64,000 nt of DNA. Origin: Flavobacteriales bacterium. GTDB taxonomy: Bacteria > Bacteroidota > Bacteroidia > Flavobacteriales_F > PHOS-HE28. Below the pieces are notes generated by a model. The model was not told where the DNA came from and ran no database searches. It saw only the letters and a program-made list of their open reading frames with translations. The stretch is from assembly GCA_016699575.1 (NCBI GenBank), contig CP064979.1, positions 620,001 through 684,000 of the forward strand, read 5' to 3'. Positions 46,150 through 55,232 of this stretch are shown here, one piece after another; within the stretch, counting starts at the first letter, position 1; every line of letters starts with the position of its first letter. Both the position numbers and the translations under genes were made by a program.

Positions 46150-46934
46150 CCCGTGTGTTGCTGATCGGTACCGGCCGCGCTGCTCACCACTTGGGCCGTG
46201 CGATCGTGGCTGCCGGGAACAACGTGATTGGCGTTGTTGGGCGCGATGGCTCCAAGGCACGATCACTTGCGGATGAACTCAGAACAAGGTCATTGACGTT
46301 CGATGCGGCTTGGCCGGAACACGAGGTAGCATTGATCGCAGTGAGCGACGATGCTCTGTCGGAAGTCTCGGCACGTATCCCGAAGGGCACCGCCATCATT
46401 TGCCACGTCAGCGGTGCGAAGAGCATGGATGTACTGGAACCGCACCAGCACCGCGGTGTGCTTTGGCCAGTGCAAAGCCTAGCGGAAGGCGCGCAGGTTG
46501 ACATCACGAAAAGCCCGCTCGTGGTGGATGCCAGTGATGAAGGCACACGGACCACTCTGCTCTCCCTTGCACGCAGCATCAGCCAGCGCGTTCTCGAACT
46601 GGACCACAACGACCGGCAAGTGCTCCATACAGCGGCGGTCATCGCGGGCAACTTCCCGGTATTCCTGCTGGCCGAGGCCCAGCGGCTGCTGAGCGACCAC
46701 GACCTGCCCGGCGAGCTGTTGCTGCCTTTGTGGACCAACAGCACCGCACGCGCGGCAGCCCTTGGTCCCCGTCAAGCCCTGACCGGTCCGGCCCGCCGTG
46801 GCGATGTGAAGACTTTACAAGCACACCTCGACCTGTTGGCGGCCGATCCCGACATTCGCCGCGCCTACGCGCTCCTCTCCCGGTCCATCCTGAAGGCGCA
46901 TGGGCACCCCACGGATGGCCTCGAAGACCTATAA
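46146..46934 (+). CDS. Rossmann-fold and DUF2520 domain protein
   Basis: 262 residues. Start MTRVLLIGTGRAAHHLGRAI gives a GxGxxxxxL dinucleotide-binding motif; the C-terminal DUF2520 half (about 125-255) includes HTAAVIAGNFPVFLLAEA and NSTARAAALGPRQALTGPARRGD. Related to oxidoreductases of the ketopantoate reductase and prephenate dehydrogenase type; substrate unknown. In Bacteroidota it commonly precedes a KdsC-like phosphatase, as here. Normal start overlaps the ccmF stop, but the frameshift joins both into one reading frame. Confidence 0.85.
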
Positions 46935-47442
46935 GGAGATCCTCGCCGACATCGACACCTTCCTCTTCGATGTGGACGGTGTCTTCACCGACAACCGCGT
47001 GCTGCTCTACCCCGGCCTCGATCCGGTGCGCACCTTCCACAGCCGGGATGCGTACGCCGTGCAGCACGCCATCAAGGAAGGCCTGCGCCTGGTGATCGTC
47101 ACGGGCGGAAAAAGTGATGGCGTGGAACAATCGTTCGCGCGGTTGGGCGTGAAGGAGTACCACTACCACACCTACGACAAGAGCCGCAAGCTCGATGAGC
47201 TGATCACGCTCACCGGCTTGGACCCCGCACGCACCGCCTACATGGGCGATGACATCCCCGACCTGCGTGTGATGCAGCGCGTGGCCTTGCCCTGCTGCCC
47301 GGCCGATGCCGCCGAGGAGATCAAAGCCATCAGCCTTTACGTGAGCCACAAACCCGGCGGCATGGGCTGCGTGCGCGACCTGCTGGAGCAGGCCATGAAG
47401 GTGCAGGGCAAGTGGATGACCGAAGGCGCGCACACCTGGTAG
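46915..47442 (+). CDS. HAD-family phosphatase, KdsC-like
   Basis: 175 residues from ATG 46915 (46900 also possible), overlapping the preceding gene by 20 bases. HAD motif I FLFDVDGVFTDN, motif II VIVTGGKSDG, motif III Lys in DKSRKLDEL and motif IV YMGDDIPDL with the tail HKPGGMGCVRDLLE. This pattern is that of 3-deoxy-D-manno-octulosonate 8-phosphate phosphatase, which makes Kdo for lipid A core. Function is well supported by family, although N-acylneuraminate cytidylyltransferase-linked phosphatases are similar. Confidence 0.85.
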   Translation: MASKTYKEILADIDTFLFDVDGVFTDNRVLLYPGLDPVRTFHSRDAYAVQHAIKEGLRLVIVTGGKSDGVEQSFARLGVKEYHYHTYDKSRKLDELITLTGLDPARTAYMGDDIPDLRVMQRVALPCCPADAAEEIKAISLYVSHKPGGMGCVRDLLEQAMKVQGKWMTEGAHTW

Positions 47443-47444
47443 GC

Positions 47445-48434
47445 ATGAAGGACCTCATCCGCCTCACCCGCCCGCTCAACCTGATCATCGTGGCGTTGAC
47501 GATGGTGGTGATGAGGTATGGCGTGATCGGCGGGATCTGTAAGCGCGATTTTGCCCGTGACTACCTGCCTTCGAGCTTTACAGTGAACGGCGTCATCTAC
47601 TCTCCGCAAGTCGGATTCCAGCTCTCCTTGGTGATGTTCGTTCTCCTGATCATTAGCACGGTGCTGATCATGGCTGGTGGCAACGTTATCAACGACTACT
47701 TCGATACGCGCATCGATCGGGTGAACAAGCCGGGCGCGGTGCTCGTTGGCCGGAGTGTTAAACGCCGTGTTGCCATGGCCACGCATTGGATACTTAGCGG
47801 CTCAGGTTTGTTGCTCGGGGTATTGGTCGCTCTGCTGGCACACCAGAAGTGGCTCGCGTTGATTCCACCGTTCGCCGTGGGGGCATTGTGGTGGTACAGC
47901 ACAACGGCCAAGCGGCAACTACTCTTAGGTAATGGTCTGGTAGCCACCCTTTCTGCCATCGCAGTCCTACAAGTAAGTCTCTATGACCTGCGCATGTTGG
48001 AGCACGGCAATGAGGCGGACTCGCTGTTCTGTATAAGGTCTCTTTGGTGGTGGTTCCTCGGCTACACCGCCTTTGCCTTCATTAGCACTCTTCTGCGCGA
48101 ACTTCAAAAAGACATGGCTGATGTGCGCGGCGATGCGGCCAACGGTTGCCGCACCGTGCCGATCGCTTGGGGCATGAAGGTCGCCCGGTTGTTGGTCGCG
48201 TTCTGGGCGATGGTCATCATTGTGGCCGTGGGCCTGCTGGCGGACAGGGTCTTCACGGAAGTCGCAGCGCGGGTCTATCTGTACGTGCTGGTCATCGCGC
48301 CCATCCTCGCCTCGTGCATCCTCACATGGAACGCTCGCAACCGCGACCAGCACAACCGCGCCGGCAACGTGATGAAGCTGGCCATGGTCTTCGCCGTGGC
48401 GTTCGGCGCCATCTATCCTTGGCTGATCGTATGA
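47445..48434 (+). CDS. UbiA family prenyltransferase
   Basis: 329 residues, eight to nine membrane helices, with both Asp-rich motifs: NDYFDTRIDRVNKP (NDxxDxxxD) and DMADVRGDAANGCRTVP. Binds a prenyl diphosphate with Mg2+. Bacteroidota homologues in this gene order are usually named geranylgeranylglycerol-phosphate geranylgeranyltransferase-like, but the aromatic or glycerol acceptor is not decided by sequence. It overlaps maf by 4 bases. Confidence 0.88.
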   Translation: MKDLIRLTRPLNLIIVALTMVVMRYGVIGGICKRDFARDYLPSSFTVNGVIYSPQVGFQLSLVMFVLLIISTVLIMAGGNVINDYFDTRIDRVNKPGAVLVGRSVKRRVAMATHWILSGSGLLLGVLVALLAHQKWLALIPPFAVGALWWYSTTAKRQLLLGNGLVATLSAIAVLQVSLYDLRMLEHGNEADSLFCIRSLWWWFLGYTAFAFISTLLRELQKDMADVRGDAANGCRTVPIAWGMKVARLLVAFWAMVIIVAVGLLADRVFTEVAARVYLYVLVIAPILASCILTWNARNRDQHNRAGNVMKLAMVFAVAFGAIYPWLIV

Positions 48435-49030
48435 TGCAACCACCGATCCATCCGTGGCGCCTCATCCTGTGCAGCGCTTCACCCCGTAGGCGCCAGTTGC
48501 TGCAAGGGCTCGACCTGCCCGTGGAGATCACCAGTGTGGACGTGGACGAAACACCGCCGCGCGGCATGCCCGTGGACCAGGTCGCCGAACACCTCGCCCG
48601 CAAGAAGGCGGAAGCATGGTCAGGCAGTCTGGCCAGTGACCAGGTGCTCGTTGCGGCCGACACGACCGTGGTGCTCGACCTGCCCAACGGAAGCCTTCTC
48701 CTGAACAAACCGGCGGACGAAGCCGACGCGTGCCGCATGCTCGCCCAGCTTGCTGGTCACACGCATCGCGTGGTCACCGGTGTTTGCCTGCGCACCGCAT
48801 CGCGCACCATCAGCTTCGCGGATACGGCACTCGTGACGTTCCGTGCACTCAGCGAAGCAGACATCGCCTATTACGTGGCGGCCCACAAACCACTGGACAA
48901 GGCCGGAGGCTACGGCGTGCAGGACTGGATCGGCTACACAGGCGTTACGCGCATCGAGGGCAGCTTCTACACGGTGATGGGGTTGCCCATGCACAGGGTA
49001 TGGGAAGAACTAGCGGCACTCAGGCCCTGA
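48431..49030 (+). CDS. maf: Maf-like nucleotide pyrophosphatase
   Basis: 199 residues. Maf motifs: LCSASPRRRQLLQGL near the N-terminus, VDETPP, AADTTVVLD, LAGHTHRVVTGV, and DKAGGYGVQDW. Maf proteins hydrolyse dTTP, UTP or modified nucleotides and limit their incorporation. ATGATG at 48431 overlaps the UbiA stop. It ends the forward cluster, with 3 bases to the convergent T9SS gene. Confidence 0.9.
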   Translation: MMQPPIHPWRLILCSASPRRRQLLQGLDLPVEITSVDVDETPPRGMPVDQVAEHLARKKAEAWSGSLASDQVLVAADTTVVLDLPNGSLLLNKPADEADACRMLAQLAGHTHRVVTGVCLRTASRTISFADTALVTFRALSEADIAYYVAAHKPLDKAGGYGVQDWIGYTGVTRIEGSFYTVMGLPMHRVWEELAALRP

Positions 49031-49033
49031 CAC

Positions 49034-51181
49034 TTAGCGAAGCAGCACCACATGCCCTTGGGCACTGTGCAACTGGTTCTCGCTGTCACGCAGCCGCACT
49101 TTCCAAGCGTACACGCCTTGGGGCGTTTCAATGCCTGCCTGCTTGCCGTCCCATGCGTCGTTCACCGAGCGACCGCTGAACACCGGTTGTCCCCAGCGGT
49201 CGAACACGTCGAATTCAAATAGGCTTGGCTCGCGCACCGTGGTGAGCGGAATGAACCCGTCGTTCACACCATCGCCATCAGGGGTGAAGGCGTTGGGCAC
49301 GAACAGCGCGAATTCGCCTTCAACGCAAACCTGAGCCGAGGCGGTGTCAGCACAACCACTACCGTTCGTGACCACCTGCACCACGGTGTAGCACGCCACA
49401 TCGGCATACGAGAATCCGGGTGTGGGTTCGGCGGAAGTCGAGTTGTCCGGGTCACCGAACGACCACGACCACTGATCGGCGCCTTGTGAGCCGTCCAAGA
49501 AGAGGAAGTTGGGGTCTGAAATGATGGCCACCGGCGGGAAGGGCGTGAAGCCTGCAACCGGCGTGGGCAGAACATTCAAGAGATCGTTCGATAAAACGGT
49601 TCCCACACAGCCGTTACCGTCCGTAGAGGTCAGCGTCACGCTGTAGAGACCTTCGCCCACGAAGCAATGGCTGACCGGTGAACCGGCACCGGACGCACCA
49701 TCACCGAAACTCCAGTCGCTTTGCACCGCACCAGGGGAATCATCCGTGAACGTCACGCACAAAGGTCCACAGCCTTGCGAGGACGAGACGGAGAGCTGCG
49801 CGACCACCGGCGGGAACACCGTCACGAGCACGGTATCCGGCTCAGCGATACAACTGTTGGCATCGATTGCTTGAACGATATAAGGCGTGAACACCGTGGG
49901 GGCAACGGCGGGGCCGCTCGGCGACCATTGGAACGTATAGCCCGGGGTGCCGCCCACCGCGGAGGCTTGAAGGAGGACCGCCGCACCGGAGCATACCACA
50001 GTGTCGTTCTGGGCCGTCACCACCAGTGGCGCAGGATCGGTGATCGTGAAGGGAACCGTTGCGGTGCAAGCACCGGCATCCTCGACTTCCAATACGTGGG
50101 CGCCTGCCGGCAATGGTCCGCTTTGCATCCCCGTTTGCCCACCGGGTAGCCATGTGAACTGCGGCTGGTTCTGCGCGCCGTTGATGATCGCCGTTGCTGA
50201 GCCGCTCTGTCCATTGCACAAGGGTTCCGTCACGCTCACGCTCACATCCAGGATGAGCACCTCAACCGTGTCCGACAAGCTGATGCCGCACGGCCCGGAT
50301 GAGGTGACCACCACCTCGAACGCACCGGGTCCGCTGAATTCATGCCACGGCGATGGATCCGTGCCCGTGTTCGCCGCTCCGCTACCAGGATCGCCGAAGT
50401 TCCACGACGTATTCGTTCCGCAACCGAGAAGGCCGTACGTGAACTGCACACTATCTCCGGTGCACTGCACCTGCTCGGCGGTCAAACTGATCGGAGCGTT
50501 CTCAATGTGGATGTCATCCACCGCGAAACCATCGTAGCCGTTGCATGTGGTGCCACTTCCGAAGGTGAAGCGCAACAGCACATTGGGCTGACCACCACAG
50601 CCCAGAAGGCAGTGCTTCGCTTCAACCCATTGGTTGCTTCCGAACCCGCCCACGCACGCACCGGCTGTGGCTCCGGTGCGCCCGCTCCAGCCGTGCGCCG
50701 GACTGGCCAGGCTCAGATTGGTGATGCTGCCGTAGTTGAACCAGTTGTCATTGAGGCAATCCACCGCATTGCCGAATGCACCAACGTTGTTCCAACTGGC
50801 ACCGCCGTTCACGCTGTACTGCAGGTTGGCGCCGTCGTACTGGCGCTCCATTTCCCAGAACACCTTGAAGCTGATCCATGGGTAGGGCACGTTGGCGAAA
50901 TCGAAGCATGGGCTCTCCAACCAACTGTCTTGACCGGGGCTGTACAGCGTGCCCGTGAGGCCACCGATGCACCACGCGTTCAATCCACCCCCAGCCCCAC
51001 TGATGATGGGTTTGTTCGGCGAGCCCCAGGCCCAGTCGTTCCCTGCACCGCCGGAGGTCCACGTCGGCGCGGCTTCGAAATCTTCGTCGTAGGGGAACAC
51101 CGAAATACATTGGGCCGCGGACATCATCGCCCATCCCGCCATCAACAGGACCAAAAGGGTGCGGGAGTGCCACCAAGCCAT
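49034..51181 (-). CDS. PKD-repeat protein with T9SS type B sorting domain
   Basis: 715 residues from ATG 51181 (signal peptide LLVLLMAGWAMMSAAQ). The N-terminal domain (about 30-240) is MAM/concanavalin-like (FDFANVPYPWISFKVFWEME, DDIHIENAP). Then PKD-like domains (SWNFGDPGSG, SDWSFGDGASG, WSWSFGDPDNS) with SprB-like repeats between (CNGQSGSATAIINGAQ). The C-terminus has the gliding-motility type B signal: FVPNAFTPDGDGVNDGF to HSAQGHVVLLR. Secreted to the surface; adhesion is a possible role. Confidence 0.9.
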   Translation of the reverse strand: MAWWHSRTLLVLLMAGWAMMSAAQCISVFPYDEDFEAAPTWTSGGAGNDWAWGSPNKPIISGAGGGLNAWCIGGLTGTLYSPGQDSWLESPCFDFANVPYPWISFKVFWEMERQYDGANLQYSVNGGASWNNVGAFGNAVDCLNDNWFNYGSITNLSLASPAHGWSGRTGATAGACVGGFGSNQWVEAKHCLLGCGGQPNVLLRFTFGSGTTCNGYDGFAVDDIHIENAPISLTAEQVQCTGDSVQFTYGLLGCGTNTSWNFGDPGSGAANTGTDPSPWHEFSGPGAFEVVVTSSGPCGISLSDTVEVLILDVSVSVTEPLCNGQSGSATAIINGAQNQPQFTWLPGGQTGMQSGPLPAGAHVLEVEDAGACTATVPFTITDPAPLVVTAQNDTVVCSGAAVLLQASAVGGTPGYTFQWSPSGPAVAPTVFTPYIVQAIDANSCIAEPDTVLVTVFPPVVAQLSVSSSQGCGPLCVTFTDDSPGAVQSDWSFGDGASGAGSPVSHCFVGEGLYSVTLTSTDGNGCVGTVLSNDLLNVLPTPVAGFTPFPPVAIISDPNFLFLDGSQGADQWSWSFGDPDNSTSAEPTPGFSYADVACYTVVQVVTNGSGCADTASAQVCVEGEFALFVPNAFTPDGDGVNDGFIPLTTVREPSLFEFDVFDRWGQPVFSGRSVNDAWDGKQAGIETPQGVYAWKVRLRDSENQLHSAQGHVVLLR

Positions 51182-51225
51182 CACAACAGGAGACGCTGAA
51201 AAGCGACGCAAAGTTCGTCGGCCTT

Positions 51226-51513
51226 TTACGCCACCGCCTTCTCCTTGGCGGGAACCACACCCCTCGACTCCCACTTCCTGAGCCGCTCAGCTGAAAAAAC
51301 CAAAGCTGCATCGCCCCACTCCAGAGCGTGATGCCCCACCAGCTTGAATTTGTGGAACAGTTCGGCCTTGGAAAAGCGCTTTTCTTGGGGGGTGGACCAG
51401 TCACGGAAATATGGCCCGAAGTCGGCGAGGTGTTCGACCCCATCGCCAAAGACGAGCTTGAGCACATGCGCCCTGACCACCTGGACTTCCTTGAGTTGGA
51501 ATGCCTTGTTCAT
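51226..51513 (-). CDS. DUF2442 domain protein
   Basis: 95 residues. QVVRAHVLKLVFGDGVEHLADFG and FHKFKLVGHHALEWGDAALVF follow the DUF2442 pattern (small alpha/beta protein often reading IxWPDGADLSPE). Its ATG overlaps the DUF4160 stop by ATGA. The pair is recurrent in bacteria and resembles a small two-gene accessory module; no activity is established that I know of. Confidence 0.8.
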   Translation of the reverse strand: MNKAFQLKEVQVVRAHVLKLVFGDGVEHLADFGPYFRDWSTPQEKRFSKAELFHKFKLVGHHALEWGDAALVFSAERLRKWESRGVVPAKEKAVA

Positions 51514-51812
51514 TTGGGTATGCGCAAGATACGCTCGGGTTTGATGTCTTTCCCGAACACGAACCGGTCGTTCCACTTCTTCACGATATCCGAAGCCTTG
51601 ACTTTTAGCAACCGTTCGGCCTTGGCCACTTGGGCCGGTGGAAGTTTACCAGCGACCCGCGTCCATTCGATAGCGCTCAGACAGCCGTCCGTAGCGAAGC
51701 GCAGAACCGCCTTCATCTCCGAGCCTTGGAACCTGACGTGCAAGTGGATCGGCGTATGGTCATCGCTGTAGAACAGGAAGACCATGCCCGCATAGATGTA
51801 GAGCTTGGGCAT
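51510..51812 (-). CDS. DUF4160 domain protein
   Basis: 100 residues starting MPKLYIYAGMVFLFYSDDHTPIHLHV, the hallmark of DUF4160: a strand followed by an HxPxHxHV motif that could bind a metal or act as an acid-base pair. A basic C-terminal helix (DIVKKWNDRFVFGKDIK). The first gene of the pair with DUF2442; five bases after the mazG stop on the same strand. Confidence 0.82.
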   Translation of the reverse strand: MPKLYIYAGMVFLFYSDDHTPIHLHVRFQGSEMKAVLRFATDGCLSAIEWTRVAGKLPPAQVAKAERLLKVKASDIVKKWNDRFVFGKDIKPERILRIPK

Positions 51813-51817
51813 GCTGT

Positions 51818-52621
51818 TCAAACCTGTTTCGCCCGTTCCCAATACGCATCCATCTCGGCCAAGGTCATCTCCCCCATCCGCTTGCCATCCTTGGCGCTTT
51901 CGCGCTCCAGGAACTGGAACCGCTGGATGAACTTCCGGTTGGTGCGCTCCAGCGCTTCATCCGGGTCGATGCCCAGGAAGCGCGCGTAGTTCACGATGCT
52001 GAAGAGCAGATCGCCCAGTTCATCGGCTTGGTTACCGGAGCCCGCGTCCACCTCCTGCTTCAGTTCGCTCATCTCCTCGTTCACCTTCTCCCACACCTGA
52101 TCGCGGGTATCCCAGTCGAAGCCCACCCCACGGGCTTTGTCCTGCACACGAATGGCCTTCACCATGCTCGGCAGTCCGCGCGGCACACCGTCCAATACGC
52201 TCTTCGGCTCATCGCCGTCACCGGCTCTCTCGGCCAGTTTGATCTTCTCCCAGTTCGCCTTCACCTCCTCCTCGTCCTTCACCTTCACAGCCTGTCCCGT
52301 AACGGGATCGCCGTAGATATGCGGGTGGCGGTGGATCAGCTTGTCGCAGATGGCGTTGCACACGTCCGCGATGTCGAAAGCGTTCTTCTCGCTGCCGATC
52401 TTGGCGTAGAACACGATGTGCAGCAGGATGTCGCCCAATTCCTTCTTCACGCCGTCCAGGTCGTTCGTCAGTATGGCGTCGCCCAGCTCGTAGGTCTCTT
52501 CAATGGTGAGCGGGCGCAGCGTCTCCAACGTCTGCTTCTTGTCCCAAGGGCATTGGGCACGCAGGTCGTCCATGATGGATAGAAGGCGCAGGAAAGCCGC
52601 GCCGCGGGGATCGTTCGACAT
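51818..52621 (-). CDS. mazG: Nucleoside triphosphate pyrophosphohydrolase MazG
   Basis: 267 residues, two MazG domains. The first has CPWDKKQTLETLRPLTIEETYELGDAI and DVKKELGDILLHIVFYA-type text (VKKELGDILLHIVF); the second EEMSELKQEVDAG and ADELGDLLFSIVNYARFLGIDPDEALERTNRKF. Both carry the EExxE...ExxD Mg2+ signature. MazG removes aberrant dNTPs. Divergent from the PagL-like gene with 20 bases between start codons. Confidence 0.93.
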   Translation of the reverse strand: MSNDPRGAAFLRLLSIMDDLRAQCPWDKKQTLETLRPLTIEETYELGDAILTNDLDGVKKELGDILLHIVFYAKIGSEKNAFDIADVCNAICDKLIHRHPHIYGDPVTGQAVKVKDEEEVKANWEKIKLAERAGDGDEPKSVLDGVPRGLPSMVKAIRVQDKARGVGFDWDTRDQVWEKVNEEMSELKQEVDAGSGNQADELGDLLFSIVNYARFLGIDPDEALERTNRKFIQRFQFLERESAKDGKRMGEMTLAEMDAYWERAKQV

Positions 52622-52641
52622 GGCGCGAAGTTGCTGGTTCC

Positions 52642-53745
52642 GTGCATGCGCGCTCGGATAAATTCGGCCTCGTGCTGCGCGCCTTAACCACTTCCTTGTT
52701 GCTCCTGACGACGGTTTGCCTGCATGCTCAGGAAACCGCGTGGGCCTTGGGGGTGCGCGGCGGCTACGGCTACCTCATCGCCCACCACGACAATCTGAAG
52801 CGCATGGTGGCAGGGCATATTCCGAGCGCGGAGGTCTTCCTCGAACGCAAGCTGGACCACAAAGGGTGGCACATGCGTTATGGCAAGCCTTCGTGGGGAA
52901 TCGGCTTCTGGGCGGCGGATCTGCGTGCCGATGAACTCGGCAATGGGTTCCGACTAACGCCATATCTCTCCCTTCCTCTTGCTCAGGACGAGCATCAAGC
53001 ACTGCACTTGCGCTTTGGATGGGGCATCGGCTACATCACCCGGCCGTTCAACCGCGAGGACAACTACAAAGGCCAAGCGATCGGCAGCTACGTCAACGTG
53101 AACATGCCGCTCGGTTTGGAATACACCAGACGCATCGGACGCACGGTGATCGGCGCAGGGTTGTGCATCGAGCACCAAAGCAATGGGGCTTTCAAAGTGC
53201 CGAATCTCGGCGTGAACATTCCGAGCGTGCAGCTGGTGGTCAAGCATGATGTCGGCCAGTTGGAAGAGCGGGACACCACGGTGTTCGTGTGCGGTGGAAT
53301 AGCGATCAACCCGGATCGGTTGGTCGCCTATGCCACGGTTGGCCTCAAGGAGACCTTCCCGGTGAGCAGTGGAAAGCACTCTTGCTTGGCCGTGGTGATC
53401 GGCTATCAGTTCCACTCGTTCAGGAAAGTGAGCTGGGAAGCCGGGCTGGACTACTTCCGGAACGGTGCATTGGAGCAACGAGCCGATCGGCTCGGACTGG
53501 AAGCGCCATCAGCCTGGGGGCAGCTCGGTATTCACGGTGGACCTGTGCTTGTATTGGGCCGGATGTCGTTGCTCCTGCATGCCGGGGTGTACGTGGCCAA
53601 TTCGTTCGAAGACGATGGTCTCATCTTCAACCGCCTCGGTTTGCGCCATCAGCTCGGAAGGCATTGGCTGGTCAACTTCACCTTGAAGACGCATCTGGCA
53701 ACCGCCGATCACTTCGAACTCGGCTTCGGATACCGCATACGATGA
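52642..53745 (+). CDS. PagL-like acyloxyacyl hydrolase family outer-membrane protein
   Basis: 367 residues; signal peptide around TTSLLLLTTVCLHAQ. A GTG at 52672 gives a cleaner signal peptide and may be the true start, since TAAATTCG (52659-52666) resembles a -7 element. Barrel-like strands throughout. His178 and Ser180 in EHQSNGAFKVPN match the PagL (lipid A 3-O-deacylase) HxSN motif, but the triad Glu (140 in Pseudomonas PagL) aligns with Asn192. It could deacylate lipid A with altered chemistry or be inactive. Confidence 0.75.
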   Translation: MHARSDKFGLVLRALTTSLLLLTTVCLHAQETAWALGVRGGYGYLIAHHDNLKRMVAGHIPSAEVFLERKLDHKGWHMRYGKPSWGIGFWAADLRADELGNGFRLTPYLSLPLAQDEHQALHLRFGWGIGYITRPFNREDNYKGQAIGSYVNVNMPLGLEYTRRIGRTVIGAGLCIEHQSNGAFKVPNLGVNIPSVQLVVKHDVGQLEERDTTVFVCGGIAINPDRLVAYATVGLKETFPVSSGKHSCLAVVIGYQFHSFRKVSWEAGLDYFRNGALEQRADRLGLEAPSAWGQLGIHGGPVLVLGRMSLLLHAGVYVANSFEDDGLIFNRLGLRHQLGRHWLVNFTLKTHLATADHFELGFGYRIR

Positions 53746-54476
53746 CACAGATGCTGAAACTCCTCGGTCTGTGCGCGCTCGTTGCGTGCGCCGATGACCA
53801 ATGGGATGATTGTATCACCAGCACAGGCCCCACCGTTCAGCAGGAGCGTGAGGTGAGCGATTTCCACACCATCGAACTAGGCGCGAAGGTGGACGTGCTG
53901 CTGACGCAGGACAGCGTGAACAGCATCGTGGTGGAGGGCGGCCGCAACCTGCTCGGGCAGACGGAGACGAGCATCAGCGGAGGCGTGCTCACGATCAACA
54001 GCAACATGACGTGCAACTGGGTGCGCAACCTTGAGCAACGCGTCACCGTGCACGTGCACTGCAAGGAACTCCGGCAGGTCACCTTCACCGGCAGCGGCGA
54101 TGTGCGCTGCAAGAACATGCTCAACGTGCCGACCTTCCGGGTGGAGCAACGCCAAGGCAGCGGCACGCTGAACCTGAACGTTACCGCCGACACCATTTGG
54201 TATGGCCTGCACACCGGTCCAGGCAACGTGGTGGCCACCGGCTCGGCCGATGTGCTCTACCTGTACTCCAGCGGCTACGGGCACATCGACGCGCGCAACC
54301 AGCCCAGTCGCGAAAGCCATTGCAACAACAGCGGCAGCGGCGACTTCCGCACGGCGCCCACCGATGTGCTCTACGCAGCCGTGCGCGATGCCGGCGACAT
54401 CCACTACTACAGCACGCCCACGTTCGGTGTCTTCATAGAGGATACGGGAAGCGGGTCAGTGGTGCAGGGGGATTGA
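53742..54476 (+). CDS. GIN domain (DUF2807) lipoprotein
   Basis: 244 residues; N-terminus MLKLLGLCALVACADD gives a lipobox LVA-Cys. The GIN (head) auto-transporter-like adhesin domain forms a right-handed beta-helix; visible repeats: RVTFTGSGDVRC-like QVTFTGSGDVRCK, RQGSGTLNLNV, HTGPGNVVATGSADVLYLYSSGYGHID, NNSGSGDFRTAP. Starts by ATGA overlap with the PagL-like gene, so co-expressed. Surface or periplasmic; function unknown. Confidence 0.85.
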   Translation: MTQMLKLLGLCALVACADDQWDDCITSTGPTVQQEREVSDFHTIELGAKVDVLLTQDSVNSIVVEGGRNLLGQTETSISGGVLTINSNMTCNWVRNLEQRVTVHVHCKELRQVTFTGSGDVRCKNMLNVPTFRVEQRQGSGTLNLNVTADTIWYGLHTGPGNVVATGSADVLYLYSSGYGHIDARNQPSRESHCNNSGSGDFRTAPTDVLYAAVRDAGDIHYYSTPTFGVFIEDTGSGSVVQGD

Positions 54477-54491
54477 CGGCAAGAAGCACCT

Positions 54492-55178
54492 ATGAAACCG
54501 CGTTCCACAACCATGCGCCGCTTGTTTTATGTGCCCGGTCTCTTGAGCCTTGTCGTGCTTGCGCCTTCGCTGATGTGGTTCTTGAACAGCAAGGAGGTCT
54601 GGGTCGAGGAGCGGTGCATACAGATGACCTTTCCGACGGAGGCCGCCACCAAGGAGGACTCAGCACAAATGCCCGGGAGATGGAACCTTCCGGAACGCAA
54701 TTGGATCGAACTGCACTTCTCTGGCGGGCTCGGAGAGAGCCGAGCTATGCTAGATGAGTTCGACCGCCACGCACGAGACCTTGTAAGGAAGCAGGACACA
54801 GTCAATGGCTTGCACGTCACGCTGGCGCGAAACATCAAATGGGAGACGGTGATCGCGGCAGTGGACATCCTAGAATACGATTCGATCAGAGCCTGGATGG
54901 TTGACGAACAAGACATCACGGCGTTCTACCTACAGGCCGCAGCAATCTCCGATCCTGCCGAAGCCTTCGGCGTTATTGAGCACGACCTAAGCTTCTGTGG
55001 ATACGACTACGATCCTCCGCCGAGCTTCTATGACCGCATACTTGATCGCGCTTTCGGGCCCTTCCTTGCATTAAAAGAGTCACCGATGGTGCTTTGGCCA
55101 ATTGCTATCGCCTTGCTCGCCCTTTTGCTCAGCACCGCTTGGTGGCTGGTCGGCCGAACCAGAAACAACCTCCCATGA
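54492..55178 (+). CDS. Two-helix membrane protein of unknown function
   Basis: 228 residues: N-terminal hydrophobic segment (LFYVPGLLSLVVLAPSLMWFL), a 160-residue extracytoplasmic domain with NGLHVTLARNIKWETVIAAVDIL, and a C-terminal helix (WPIAIALLALLLSTAWWLV). The shape resembles a bitopic periplasmic sensor or ExbD-like domain, but no motif proves it. 15 bases after the GIN gene and followed by a terminator, so the last gene of that operon. Base composition slightly lower in GC than neighbours. Confidence 0.6.
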   Translation: MKPRSTTMRRLFYVPGLLSLVVLAPSLMWFLNSKEVWVEERCIQMTFPTEAATKEDSAQMPGRWNLPERNWIELHFSGGLGESRAMLDEFDRHARDLVRKQDTVNGLHVTLARNIKWETVIAAVDILEYDSIRAWMVDEQDITAFYLQAAAISDPAEAFGVIEHDLSFCGYDYDPPPSFYDRILDRAFGPFLALKESPMVLWPIAIALLALLLSTAWWLVGRTRNNLP

Positions 55179-55184
55179 AACGCC

Positions 55185-55212
55185 GAAGCCCCCCGACAAG
55201 TCAGGGGGCTTC
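55185..55212. terminator. Bidirectional hairpin terminator
   Basis: Stem GAAGCCCCC (55185-55193) with GGGGGCTTC (55204-55212), 10-base loop, placed between convergent genes ending at 55178 and 55233. Confidence 0.75.
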
Positions 55213-55232
55213 GTTGCGTAGTTGAGTAATGC

